Made by a program: the position numbers and the translations under genes. DNA of 64,000 nt, taken from the NCBI GenBank assembly GCA_000719025.1, contig JODP01000009.1, positions 248,001 to 312,000 of the forward strand. The letters run 5' to 3'. Origin of the DNA: Kineosporia aurantiaca JCM 3230 (GTDB lineage: Bacteria > Actinomycetota > Actinomycetes > Actinomycetales > Kineosporiaceae). The notes beneath the pieces are model-generated. The model worked only from the letters and a program-made list of their open reading frames with translations, searched no databases and was not told the origin of the DNA. Shown here one piece after another: positions 33,126 through 41,965 of this stretch (position 1 is the stretch's first letter; each line of letters opens with the position of its first letter).

Positions 33126-34112
33126 GTGCGTATCGCGGTTACTGGGTCCATTGCGACCGACCATCTGATGACCTTCGAAGGCCGGTTCGCCGACAGTCTG
33201 CTCAAGGAGCAGCTGGAGAAGGTGTCCCTCTCCTTCCTCGTCGGCGACCTGCAGATCCGCCGCGGCGGGGTGGCCTGCAACATCGCCTTCGGGCTGGGCA
33301 ACCTCGGGCTGCACCCGCTGCTGGTCGGCGCGGCGGGTGAGGACTTCGCCGACTACCGCTCCTGGCTGGAACGCCACCAGGTGGACTGCTCGGCGGTGCG
33401 GATCTCGCAGACCCAGCACACCGCCCGGTTCGTCTGCACCACCGACTCCGAGCAGGCGCAGATCGCCTCCTTCTACCCCGGGGCGATGTCCGAGGCCAGC
33501 CAGATCGAGCTCGGCCCGCTCAGCACCGCCGGCACCCCGCTCGACCTGGTGGTGATCAGCCCGAACGACCCGGAGGCGATGCGTCGCCACACCGAGGAGT
33601 GCCGGTCCCGGGGCATCCCGTTCGCGGCCGACCCGTCGCAGCAGCTGGCCTGGGCCGACGGCCCGCTGATCCGGCAGTACGTGGACGGCGCGACCTACCT
33701 CTTCAGCAACGACTACGAGGCCGGGCTGATCGAGCAGAAGACCGGCTGGACCCCTGAGGAGATCCTCTCCCGGGTCGGCATGCGGATCACCACGCATGGC
33801 GAGAAGGGCGTGTTCATCGAGGTCAAGGGCGAGGAGACGGTGCACGTGCCGATCGTCCCGGCGACCCGGCTGGCCGACCCGACCGGCATCGGCGACGCGT
33901 TCCGGGCCGGTTTCCTGGCCGGCATCGCCTGGGAGCTGAGCCCCGAGCGCAGCGCCCAGATCGGCGCCACCCTGGCCACCCTGGTCCTGGAGACCGTCGG
34001 CCCGCAGGAGTACGACCTGTCCCGGGCCGCTTTCGTCCAGCGCTTCACGGCCGCCTACGGCGCGGACGCGGCGGCTGAACTGGAGCCGCATCTCGTCACC
34101 TTCCGGCCCTAA
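33126..34112 (+). CDS. PfkB-family kinase (adenosine kinase/CbhK-like)
   Basis: A 328-residue sugar/nucleoside kinase. The N-terminal RIAVTGSIATDHLMTFEGRF and RRGGVACNIAFGLGNLG, and the C-terminal signature DPTGIGDAFRAGFLAGIAW with the catalytic Asp, place it in PfkB. The closest relatives I know are the mycobacterial adenosine kinases in the same gene neighbourhood, so adenosine is the likely substrate. GTG start at 33126. Confidence 0.88.
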   Translation: MRIAVTGSIATDHLMTFEGRFADSLLKEQLEKVSLSFLVGDLQIRRGGVACNIAFGLGNLGLHPLLVGAAGEDFADYRSWLERHQVDCSAVRISQTQHTARFVCTTDSEQAQIASFYPGAMSEASQIELGPLSTAGTPLDLVVISPNDPEAMRRHTEECRSRGIPFAADPSQQLAWADGPLIRQYVDGATYLFSNDYEAGLIEQKTGWTPEEILSRVGMRITTHGEKGVFIEVKGEETVHVPIVPATRLADPTGIGDAFRAGFLAGIAWELSPERSAQIGATLATLVLETVGPQEYDLSRAAFVQRFTAAYGADAAAELEPHLVTFRP

Positions 34113-34138
34113 GCCACCGGAAAGGGGGCGCCGAGACC

Positions 34139-34888
34139 GTGCGGGGGGACGAGGAGCGCCCCCGGGAGCCGTGGAGGCCGGCCGAGATGACCGCGCAGCC
34201 GGTGGAGCCGGTGGCCAGCCGGTACGCCTTCGACCTGTCGGTCGCGGTCCCGGGGGAGGACCTGATCGGCGTCGGCGCCGACCTGGAACCCGGCACGCTG
34301 CTGGCCGGTTACCGGTCGGCGGTGTTCCCGATGGGTCTGGGCCGGCACGGTCGGGGGCCGCTCGGCTGGTGGTCGCCGGATCCGCGCGGGGTGCTGCCGC
34401 TGGGCGCGCTGAAGGTCAGCCGCTCGCTGCGTAAGTCGCTGAACACCTTCGAGATCCGGGTGGACAGCGCGTTCGACGAGGTGGTGGCCGGCTGCGCGGA
34501 CGTGCGCCGGCCGGGCCGCTGGATCACCCCGCGGATCGCCGAGGCCTACCGGCGGCTGCACGATCTGGGTTGGGCCCACTCGGTCGAGTGCTGGCGGGAC
34601 GGCCGGCTCGCGGGTGGGCTGTACGGCGTGGCCATCGGGGGCCTGTTCGCCGGGGAGTCGATGTTCCACCGGGAGACCGACGCGTCCAAGGCCGCCCTGG
34701 TCGGGCTGGTCCGGATGCTCACCGCCGACGGCGGCCCGGAGCAGGAGCGGCGACTGCTCGACGTCCAGTGGCGCACCGACCACCTGGGCAGTCTCGGCGT
34801 GGTGGAGATCAGCCGGGACGCCTACCGGGCCCGGCTGGAAGAGGCGCTCACCCTGCCCCGCCCCACGATCTTCAGCCGCGTCGACTGA
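34139..34888 (+). CDS. aat: leucyl/phenylalanyl-tRNA-protein transferase
   Basis: Aat adds Leu or Phe to proteins with N-terminal Arg or Lys, marking them for ClpAP-type degradation. The 249-residue protein shows AGYRSAVFPMG, LGWWSPDPRGVLP, and GGLYGVAIGGLFAGESMFHR with the following DASKAALVGL, all family signatures. The GTG at 34139 gives a 16-residue basic lead; the ATG at 34187 is a reasonable alternative. The last 17 bp overlap tusA on the other strand. Confidence 0.93.
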   Translation: MRGDEERPREPWRPAEMTAQPVEPVASRYAFDLSVAVPGEDLIGVGADLEPGTLLAGYRSAVFPMGLGRHGRGPLGWWSPDPRGVLPLGALKVSRSLRKSLNTFEIRVDSAFDEVVAGCADVRRPGRWITPRIAEAYRRLHDLGWAHSVECWRDGRLAGGLYGVAIGGLFAGESMFHRETDASKAALVGLVRMLTADGGPEQERRLLDVQWRTDHLGSLGVVEISRDAYRARLEEALTLPRPTIFSRVD

Positions 34889-35123
34889 CTTTCACCGCGC
34901 TGCGCAGATATCGGCCGCTCTCGTCGGCCGTCCATTCCTGATCCACCAGCTCCGCGTCGCGCATCCGGCACCAGGCCGCGATGTCCGGTTCGGCCGCCGG
35001 GTCGGTACTCAGCACGGTGACCACGGTGCCGGGTACGGCCAGCTTGGCCACCGCGGCCAGGCGGATGATCGGCAGAGGGCAGCGCAGGCCCCGCGCGTCC
35101 ACCTCCACGTTCTGCGGGTTCAA
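34872..35123 (-). CDS. tusA: TusA-family sulfur carrier protein
   Basis: An 83-residue sulfur-transfer protein with the diagnostic CP motif in DARGLRCPLPIIRLA (Cys15). TusA proteins accept persulfide sulfur from a cysteine desulfurase and pass it on. Its ATG overlaps the stop of the upstream desulfurase-like gene by 4 bp (ATGA), so the two are coupled. From memory, Streptomyces carry the two fused as one protein, which supports a direct partnership. The 3' end overlaps convergent aat. Confidence 0.9.
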   Translation of the reverse strand: MNPQNVEVDARGLRCPLPIIRLAAVAKLAVPGTVVTVLSTDPAAEPDIAAWCRMRDAELVDQEWTADESGRYLRSAVKVSRRG

Positions 35124-36313
35124 AGGTCGTCCGCCCCCAGCATTGCTCGCACCCGGGCAACGCTCTCCGGCAACACGGCGCAGAACCGTTCCACCTGTTC
35201 GGTGAGCAGTTCTCCGGGTACGTCCGCCGGCAGTCCGATCCGGATGTTTCCGTGCGTCAGCACACCCATCGCGGCCAGCACGTGACTCGGTTCCAGGGTG
35301 GAGGCGGTGCAGGCCGAGCCGGAGCCGACCGCGAAACCCTGTCGATCCAGGTCGTCCACTATTGCCTCGCCGTCCACGTACAGGCAGGAGAAGGTGACCA
35401 GGTGCGGCAGCCGTCGGTCCGGGTCACCGACCACTTCGGTATCTGGAATGGTGGACGCGGCGGCGCGGATTCTCCCGGTCAGTTCCCTTCGCAACTGGTC
35501 GAGTTGGTTGCGCTGGGCGGTCACCACCCTTAGGGCGACTGCGGCGGCCAGCGCTGCGGGGACGGACACCGAGCCGGGAATGCGTTCCGTGTCCTCGTCG
35601 GCGGGGTAGGGCGAGACCCAGCGGGTGTTAGCCGCAACCGCCAGCACGCCGAGGCCGTCCGGAGCCCCCCATGATCGCGGATCCGCAGTCAGCAGGTCCC
35701 AGTCCTCGGTAAGAGCGGCATGCCCTGCGGTCGCCGCCGCATCGACGAGGAGGGGAACTTGGGACGCTTGTGAGGCCTCGAGCGCGGACGCGATCGGCTG
35801 GATCGTGCCCACCTCCCCGTTCGCGGCCTGAAGGCAGGCGAGCGCGACCCCGTCCTCCTTCAAGGCCGCACCGAAGGCCGCGAGATCGACCTGCCCCAGC
35901 CGGTCCACCCCCACCTGGGTTGCGGCGCCCCCGAACTCGACGGCGTGCAGCACCGCCGAGTGCTCAACGGCCGACAGCACCACCCGCTGTCCGACCCGGT
36001 GCCGGGCCCGCAGCGTCCCTAATACCGCCGCATGCACCGCCCCGGTGTGCGAGCCGGTGAACACCAGCTCCTCGGTGCGGGCGCCCAGATCGGCGGCGAT
36101 CGACTCGCGCGCACCCTCCAGCAGGAGCCGCGCCGAACGTCCTTCCCGATGCAGCCGCCGCGGGTCCGCCCAGCCCTCGTCCAGAGCCGCCAGCCAGGCC
36201 TCCCGTCCGGACGGGTGAAGCGGCGCGACCGTCGAAGCGTCCAGATAAGCCCGTTCTGCGGGTACTCCGGACGGGTGAGGAAGCGCAGGCGGGACCGGGG
36301 GGCCGGAAGTCAT
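35120..36313 (-). CDS. cysteine desulfurase-like protein lacking the PLP lysine
   Basis: A 397-residue class-V aminotransferase-fold protein. The IscS-like landmarks are His118 (SAVEHSAVLHA), Asn165 (ANGEVGTIQPI), Asp191 (LVDAAATAGHA) and the catalytic-loop Cys335 (GSGSACTAS). The usual SxHKxxGPKGxG lysine loop reads ADPRSWGAPDGLGVL: Ser214 (or Arg213) takes the place of the lysine that should form the internal aldimine. The codons were checked directly on the DNA and read cleanly. It may bind persulfide or act with another protein rather than desulfurate cysteine itself. ATG at 36313; diverges from ctaC. Confidence 0.85.
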   Translation of the reverse strand: MTSGPPVPPALPHPSGVPAERAYLDASTVAPLHPSGREAWLAALDEGWADPRRLHREGRSARLLLEGARESIAADLGARTEELVFTGSHTGAVHAAVLGTLRARHRVGQRVVLSAVEHSAVLHAVEFGGAATQVGVDRLGQVDLAAFGAALKEDGVALACLQAANGEVGTIQPIASALEASQASQVPLLVDAAATAGHAALTEDWDLLTADPRSWGAPDGLGVLAVAANTRWVSPYPADEDTERIPGSVSVPAALAAAVALRVVTAQRNQLDQLRRELTGRIRAAASTIPDTEVVGDPDRRLPHLVTFSCLYVDGEAIVDDLDRQGFAVGSGSACTASTLEPSHVLAAMGVLTHGNIRIGLPADVPGELLTEQVERFCAVLPESVARVRAMLGADDL

Positions 36314-36423
36314 CCCCGCAGTGTCTCTCGTCGCTGGCACGCCACGCCGATAACCAGACCCGACCCATCGCGGGCGCCGTCGGAGGTACCCGCTACCCTG
36401 CTCACGAACGAGAAATCGGGAGC

Positions 36424-37431
36424 ATGAAACATTCAGCAAAAGCACTCGGCGCCGCGGCAATGACCAGGCACCGGGACGAGACCGTGGGAAGGCCGCCGTT
36501 GCGTTCGCACGAGGGGTTCGGCAAGGCGCGTCGGCGCGCCCGTGCAGTGGCCGTGGGTTTGGCCGGCGCTGCTCTACTGACTTTGTCCGGCTGCACCGAT
36601 GCGGTGCAGCGTGGCTGGCTGCCCAGCACCGAGGGCACCACCAACCAGACCGAACGGATCATGGACCTGTGGCGGGGGTCGTGGATCGCCGCCCTGGTCG
36701 TCGGGGTCATCACCTGGGGCCTGATGATCTGGTGCATGGTCGCGTACCGGCGCCGTAAGGGCGACACCGGTGTGCCCGCACAGGTCCGGTACCACCTGCC
36801 GCTCGAGATCATGTACACGATCATCCCGATCATGGCCGTCGGTGTGCTGTTCGGCTACACCGCGCGGGACCAGTCGGAGATCCTTGACACCAGCAAGAAG
36901 CCCGACATCACCATCGGGGTCGTCGGCAAGCAGTGGGCGTGGGACTTCAACTACACCAACAGCGACGTCTACGAAGCCGGCGTGATGGGCGAGCTGGACG
37001 GCAAGCGGGGCGTCGAGAAGGAACTGCCGACGCTCTACCTGCCGGTTAACAAGCGGGTCCAGTTCGACCTGACCGCGCGGGACGTCATCCACTCCTTCTG
37101 GGTCCCCGCCTTCCTGATGAAGATGGACACGGTCCCCGGGATCACGAACCACTTCCAGGTCATCCCCACCCGTACCGGCACCTTCAAGGGCAAGTGCGCC
37201 GAGCTGTGCGGCGAGTACCACTCCGAGATGCTGTTCAACGTCAAGGTCGTCAGCCAGGCCGAGTACGACCAGCACATGGCCGACCTCGAGGCCGCCGGGC
37301 AGACCGGTCAGCTGGACGACGACCTGAACCGTAGCGAGCACGCTCCGGCGGACTCGAAGGCCGAGGAGGCCGGTAACAGCGACGCGCTTCCCGCGCCGGC
37401 CCCGGAAACCACGACGGCAGAGGTCAAGTGA
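36424..37431 (+). CDS. ctaC: cytochrome c oxidase subunit II
   Basis: Subunit II receives electrons from the bc complex at its CuA site. The 335-residue protein has a lipoprotein-type signal (LTLSGC, Cys57), two membrane helices (about 80-102 and 122-140), and a cupredoxin domain with WAWDFNY, VIHSFWVPAF and the CuA motif CAELCGEYHSEM. A short acidic, Ala/Pro-rich tail follows. ATG at 36424 with GGGAG 5-6 bp ahead. Its TGA overlaps the ctaD ATG by one base. Confidence 0.96.
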   Translation: MKHSAKALGAAAMTRHRDETVGRPPLRSHEGFGKARRRARAVAVGLAGAALLTLSGCTDAVQRGWLPSTEGTTNQTERIMDLWRGSWIAALVVGVITWGLMIWCMVAYRRRKGDTGVPAQVRYHLPLEIMYTIIPIMAVGVLFGYTARDQSEILDTSKKPDITIGVVGKQWAWDFNYTNSDVYEAGVMGELDGKRGVEKELPTLYLPVNKRVQFDLTARDVIHSFWVPAFLMKMDTVPGITNHFQVIPTRTGTFKGKCAELCGEYHSEMLFNVKVVSQAEYDQHMADLEAAGQTGQLDDDLNRSEHAPADSKAEEAGNSDALPAPAPETTTAEVK

Positions 37432-39019
37432 TGACAGCCACCCTCAACCCGGCTGAGGCCGGATACGTCGCCCGGCCCGTGCCGCCCGTCAAGGGCCGCA
37501 CCGTGATCAAGTGGATCACCAGCACCGACCACAAGGTGATCGGGAACCTCTACCTGATCACCTCGTTCATCTTCTTCCTGCTCGGTGGCCTGATGGCCAT
37601 CCTGATCCGGCTCGAGCTGTTCAGCCCGGGTCTGCAGGTGGTGAGCAGCAAGGAGCAGTACAACCAGCTGTTCACCATGCACGGCACGATCATGCTGCTG
37701 ATGTTCGCCACCCCGCTGTTCTCCGGCTTCGCCAACGCGATCATGCCGCTGCAGATCGGCGCCCCGGACGTGGCGTTCCCGCGGCTGAACATGCTGGCCT
37801 ACTGGCTCTACCTGTTCGGCAGCCTGATCGCCGTCTCCGGGTTCCTCACCCCGCAGGGTGCGGCCTCGTTCGGCTGGTTCGCCTACGCACCGCTGTCGAA
37901 CTCGACGTTCTCCCCGGGCCTGGGCGGTGACCTCTGGGTCTTCGGCCTGGCGATGAGCGGTTTCGGCACCATCCTCGGTGCCGTCAACTTCATCACCACG
38001 ATCATCTGCATGCGCGCACCGGGCATGACGATGTTCCGGATGGGCCTGTTCACCTGGAACGTGCTGATCACCTCGATCCTGGTGATCATGGCCTTCCCGC
38101 CGCTGGCCGCCGCGCTGCTGGCGCTCGGGGCCGACCGGCGCTTCCACGCGCAGGTGTTCGAGCCACAGAACGGTGGGGCCATGCTGTGGCAGCACCTGTT
38201 CTGGTTCTTCGGGCACCCCGAGGTCTACATCATCGCCCTGCCGTTCTTCGGCATCATCAGCGAGATCCTGCCGGTGTTCAGCCGCAAGCCGATCTTCGGT
38301 TACAAGGGCCTGATCTTCGCCACGATCGGTATCGCCGCCCTGTCGGTCTCGGTGTGGGCGCACCACATGTACGTCACCGGTCAGGTCGCGCTGCCGTTCT
38401 TCGCCTTCATGACGATGCTGATCGCGGTGCCCACCGGGGTGAAGTTCTGTTCGCGATGTACGGCGGGTTCTACTTCTGGTGGCCCAAGCTCACCGGCCGG
38501 ATGCTCGACGACCGGCTCGGCCAGATCCACTTCTGGCTGACCTTCATCGGCTTCCACACCACGTTCCTGATCCAGCACTGGCTCGGCGTCGAGGGCATGC
38601 CCCGGCGGTACGCCGACTACCTGCCGGAAGACGGGTTCCAGCTGTACAACCAGATCTCCACGATCGGGTCGCTGATCCTCGCGCTGTCGATCGTTCCGTT
38701 CGCCTGGAACATCTACAAGACCTGGAAGACCGCCCCGCTGATCACCGTGGACGACCCGTGGGGTTACGCCAACACCCTGGAGTGGGCCACCTCGTGCCCG
38801 CCGCCGCGGCACAACTTCAACTCGCTGCCGCGGATCCGGTCCGAGCGCCCCGCGTTCGACCTGCACCACCCGGAGATCGCGGCCTCTGATCACCCCACGC
38901 CGAACAAGGGCCTGCTCTCGCAGATCTACGGCGAGGGGGACGTCGAGGAGCGTGGAGCCAACCTCAACGAGCCCGACGAGCCGGGCAACGGCAACGGAAA
39001 CCAGGGGGTTCAGCAGTGA
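37431..39019 (+). pseudogene. ctaD: cytochrome c oxidase subunit I with internal deletion and frameshift
   Basis: Codons 1-339 from ATG 37431 read well: TSTDHKVIGNLYLITSFI, FGHPEVYIIALPFFG (CuB His and cross-linked Tyr) and WAHHMYVTG (the two further CuB His). After LIAVPTGVKF, at about 38445-38452, the frame changes and continues as FAMYGGFYFWWPKLTGRML to the end at 39019. Compared with typical actinobacterial CtaD, about 65 residues are absent between these points, including the helices with the haem-ligand motif HFHYVV. The missing length is 3n+1 bases (about 196-199). As written it cannot encode a working subunit. Flanking ctaC and ctaF are intact. Confidence 0.93.
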
Positions 39020-39417
39020 AGATCGAGAGCTGGATTTTCCTCGGCGGAGCGCCGTTGTTCCTGGTCTTCGCGGTCGTCTACTCGTCGGTGACCGGCTGGA
39101 ACGAGCCGGTGGGCAGCGCCTGCCTGTTCCTCACCTTCGGTCTGGCCCTCCTGATCGGCGCCTACCTGGCCTACACGGCCCGGCACATCGACGCCCGCCC
39201 GGAGGACAACCCCTACGGTGAGATCGCCGAGGGCGCCGGCGAGCTCGGCGAGTTCGCTCCCTACTCGTGGTGGCCGCTGGCCATCGGCGCCAGCGGGGTG
39301 TTCCTCTTCGCCGGGGTCGCGATCGGCTGGTGGATGATCGCGATCGGCGCTCTGTTCGCCAGCATCTCGGTCGTCGGCTGGGTCTTCGAGTTCTACCGGG
39401 GCGAGCACGCGCACTGA
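39016..39417 (+). CDS. ctaF: cytochrome c oxidase subunit IV
   Basis: A 133-residue actinobacterial subunit IV with four hydrophobic helices, the last two around WWPLAIGASGVFLFAGVAIG and WWMIAIGALFASISVVGWVF. The central loop DARPEDNPYGEIAEGAGELG is family-typical. The GTG start overlaps the ctaD stop by 4 bp (GTGA). A strong terminator follows, so ctaC-ctaD-ctaF form one operon. Confidence 0.93.
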   Translation: MKIESWIFLGGAPLFLVFAVVYSSVTGWNEPVGSACLFLTFGLALLIGAYLAYTARHIDARPEDNPYGEIAEGAGELGEFAPYSWWPLAIGASGVFLFAGVAIGWWMIAIGALFASISVVGWVFEFYRGEHAH

Positions 39418-39436
39418 CCCCAAATTGCACGGAGGG

Positions 39437-39463
39437 CGCCCACGGACCTACGGTCCGTGGGCG
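39437..39463 (+). terminator. terminator after ctaF
   Basis: A perfect 12-bp GC stem with a 3-base loop, followed by TCACCTGTTTTGG. Confidence 0.88.
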
Positions 39464-39626
39464 TCACCTGTTTTGGTGGTTGACGATTCCACCATGTCTC
39501 AGGTGGTTCCCATGAGGTACCGATAGACTTCCTTTAGGGAAACAATGCAACCGATGCCCGCGCGCAGGCGTCTTAGGGGGAGTCGGGCGTGCAGTCGGAA
39601 CTGTCGGGATCAGGTGGGGAAGCAAA

Positions 39627-40847
39627 GTGATGAGTCGTGTCGGCGGTGCGGTCCGAGGTCGGAAGCCGGTGGTCCTGGCAGCGGCCGTGGCTGCCATGAT
39701 CGCCCTGGCTGGATGCCAGTCGGGTGGTTCCAGCGCGACCGGATCGGGCGGATCCGCAGGGTCCGGGCAGCCGGTCAAGCAGGACGCCGCGGCGGCGCCC
39801 GCGCAGGTGTCGATCACCCCGGGTGACGGCACGAAGAAGGTCGGCCTCGGCAAGAAGGTCAAGGTGTCCGTCGCGGACGGCACGATCTCCGAGGTGAACG
39901 TGTCCACCGCGACCGGCACCAAGATCAAGGGCACGCTAAACGCCGACAAGACCAAGTGGACCAGCAAGACCGCGCTCAAGGCGGCCATGGGGTACACGGT
40001 GGACGTGAAGGCGGCCAACGCCGACGGCGTGGCGGCCGAGAAGAACTCCTCGTTCTCCACCCTCACCCCGGACGGCACGGTCAGCGCCTACGTGGTGCCC
40101 GGTAACGGCTGGAAGGTCGGGGTCGGCATGCCGGTCGTCGTCCAGCTGTCCAAGTCGGTCGGCGAGAGCTACCGCAAGGACGTGGAGTCGGCGCTGAAGG
40201 TCGACACCGGCAGCAGCAGCGTCGAGGGCGCCTGGAAGTGGATGAGCGGCACCCAGGTGTGGTGGCGGCCCAAGTCCTACTGGAAGCCCGGCACCGACGT
40301 GAAGGTGACCGCCGACCTGGCCGGGATCGAGATCTCCAAGGGCGTCTACGGCAAGAAGCAGGCGGTCAGGTCCGCCTTCAGCATCGGCGACGAGATGATC
40401 AGCACCGTGGACGTGGCCGCCCACGAGATGACGGTCCGCAAGAACGGCAAGGTGATCAAGACCATCCCGGTCACCACCGGCAAGGCCAGCATGGCCACCC
40501 GCAACGGCATCAAGGTGATCATGAGCCGGGAGACGTCGCACCGGATGAAGTCGTCCAGCATCGGCATCCCGGTCGACTCCAAGGACGGCTACGACCTGGT
40601 GGCGAAGTACGCGATGCGGCTGACCTACAGCGGCGAGTTCATTCACGCCGCCGAGTGGTCCACCGGATCCCAGGGCGTGGCCAACGTCAGTCACGGCTGC
40701 ACCGGGATGAGCGACACGAACGCCAAGTGGCTGTTCGACCGGTCCCGGGTGGGCGACGTGGTGATCTACAAGAACAGCACGCGCAAGATGGAGTTCGGCA
40801 ACGGCTACACCGTCTGGAACGAGTCCTACTCGGACTGGAAGGCCTGA
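39627..40847 (+). CDS. Ig-like/YkuD L,D-transpeptidase lipoprotein
   Basis: A cell-wall enzyme that makes 3-3 cross-links in peptidoglycan. The N-terminus has a lipoprotein signal (AAMIALAGCQSGG). Two Ig-like domains (about 55-140 and 145-255) precede the YkuD catalytic domain (about 260-385). The catalytic motif is SHGCTGMSD with His356 and Cys358, similar to mycobacterial Ldt proteins. The GTG at 39627 and ATG at 39630 are adjacent; GGGGAAG upstream suits either. Confidence 0.92.
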   Translation: MMSRVGGAVRGRKPVVLAAAVAAMIALAGCQSGGSSATGSGGSAGSGQPVKQDAAAAPAQVSITPGDGTKKVGLGKKVKVSVADGTISEVNVSTATGTKIKGTLNADKTKWTSKTALKAAMGYTVDVKAANADGVAAEKNSSFSTLTPDGTVSAYVVPGNGWKVGVGMPVVVQLSKSVGESYRKDVESALKVDTGSSSVEGAWKWMSGTQVWWRPKSYWKPGTDVKVTADLAGIEISKGVYGKKQAVRSAFSIGDEMISTVDVAAHEMTVRKNGKVIKTIPVTTGKASMATRNGIKVIMSRETSHRMKSSSIGIPVDSKDGYDLVAKYAMRLTYSGEFIHAAEWSTGSQGVANVSHGCTGMSDTNAKWLFDRSRVGDVVIYKNSTRKMEFGNGYTVWNESYSDWKA

Positions 40848-40864
40848 CCGCCCGCTGAGGACGA

Positions 40865-40908
40865 CGAAAAGCCCCGCCTGACCCGAGAGGGTGAGGCGGG
40901 GCTTTTCG
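40865..40908. terminator. bidirectional terminator
   Basis: A 15-bp stem whose arms carry AAAA and TTTT runs, so it has a U-tract in both directions. It serves the convergent transpeptidase and trpD genes. Confidence 0.9.
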
Positions 40909-40914
40909 GTCGTC

Positions 40915-41961
40915 TCAGGCGTTCGTGGCGGCTACCCAGCGGTCCAGCACGGTGGCCGCGGCGCCGCTGTCGATGGACTGGGCGGCTCGTTGCACGCCTT
41001 CGCTGATCTGCTTGACCAGGTCCCCGCTGTTGCCCTCCTGAAAGCCCGCGGCGGCCAGGGCGGCCCCGGCGTTCAGGAGCACCGCGTCGCGCACCGGCCC
41101 GGTCTGGCCGGCCAGCAGCGAGCGCACCACGTCGGCGTTGTGCCGGGCGTCGCCGCCGCGCAGGTCTTCCAGCGTGGCTCGGGGGAGACCCAGGTCGGCC
41201 GGGTCGAACAGAGTCGGGGTGACCGCTCCGTCGCGCACCTCCCAGACCCGTGAGGGGCCGGTGGTGGACAACTCGTCCAGGCCGTCCTCACCGCGGAAGA
41301 CCAGCGCCGCGTCGCCCCGGTCGGCCAGCACGCCGGCCATGATCGGGGCCATCCGCAGGTTCGCGCAGCCGATCGCCGAGACCCCGGGCTGGGCCGGATT
41401 GGTCAGCGGGCCGAGGAAGTTGAACGCGGTCGGCACCTTGAGCTCGGCCCGGGTCGGGCCGGCGAACCGCAGCGCCGGGTGGAACTTCATGGCGAAGAGG
41501 AAGGTGATGCCGACCTCGTCGGCCACCTCGCTGACCCGGTCGGTGGGCAGGTCCAGCCGCAGGCCCAGGGCCTCCAGAACGTCCGCCGCCCCGGAGGACG
41601 AGGAGGCCGCGCGGTTGCCGTGCTTGATCACCCGGACCCCGGCGCCGGCCGCCACGATCGCCGACATGGTCGAGATGTTCACCGTCTTGTGCAGGTCGCC
41701 GCCGGTGCCGACGATGTCCACGGCCGGGCCGGGCACCTCGATCCGGACCGCGTGCCGGAGCATCACCTCGACCAGGCCGGCCAGTTCCTCGACGGTCTCG
41801 CCCTTGGCCCGCAGCGCGACCAGGAACCCGGCCAGCTGGACCGGGTTCGAGCGGTCGGTCATCACCTGTTCCATCGCCCACTCGGTGTCCTGGCGGGACA
41901 GGTCCTGCCCGGCGATCAGGGTGGTGATGAGGTGCGGCCAGGTGAGCGCGGGCGACGACAC
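40915..41961 (-). CDS. trpD: anthranilate phosphoribosyltransferase
   Basis: TrpD joins anthranilate to PRPP, the second step of tryptophan synthesis. The 348-residue protein contains DIVGTGGDLHKTVNISTMSA (PRPP loop), VIKHGNRAASSSSGAADVLE, and FHPALRFAGPTRAELKVPTA. No other trp gene is in the window; trpD sits alone beside ctaE in mycobacteria too. GTG start at 41961, 4 bp after the stop of the receiver-like gene. Confidence 0.95.
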   Translation of the reverse strand: MSSPALTWPHLITTLIAGQDLSRQDTEWAMEQVMTDRSNPVQLAGFLVALRAKGETVEELAGLVEVMLRHAVRIEVPGPAVDIVGTGGDLHKTVNISTMSAIVAAGAGVRVIKHGNRAASSSSGAADVLEALGLRLDLPTDRVSEVADEVGITFLFAMKFHPALRFAGPTRAELKVPTAFNFLGPLTNPAQPGVSAIGCANLRMAPIMAGVLADRGDAALVFRGEDGLDELSTTGPSRVWEVRDGAVTPTLFDPADLGLPRATLEDLRGGDARHNADVVRSLLAGQTGPVRDAVLLNAGAALAAAGFQEGNSGDLVKQISEGVQRAAQSIDSGAAATVLDRWVAATNA

Positions 41962-41965
41962 GGGT

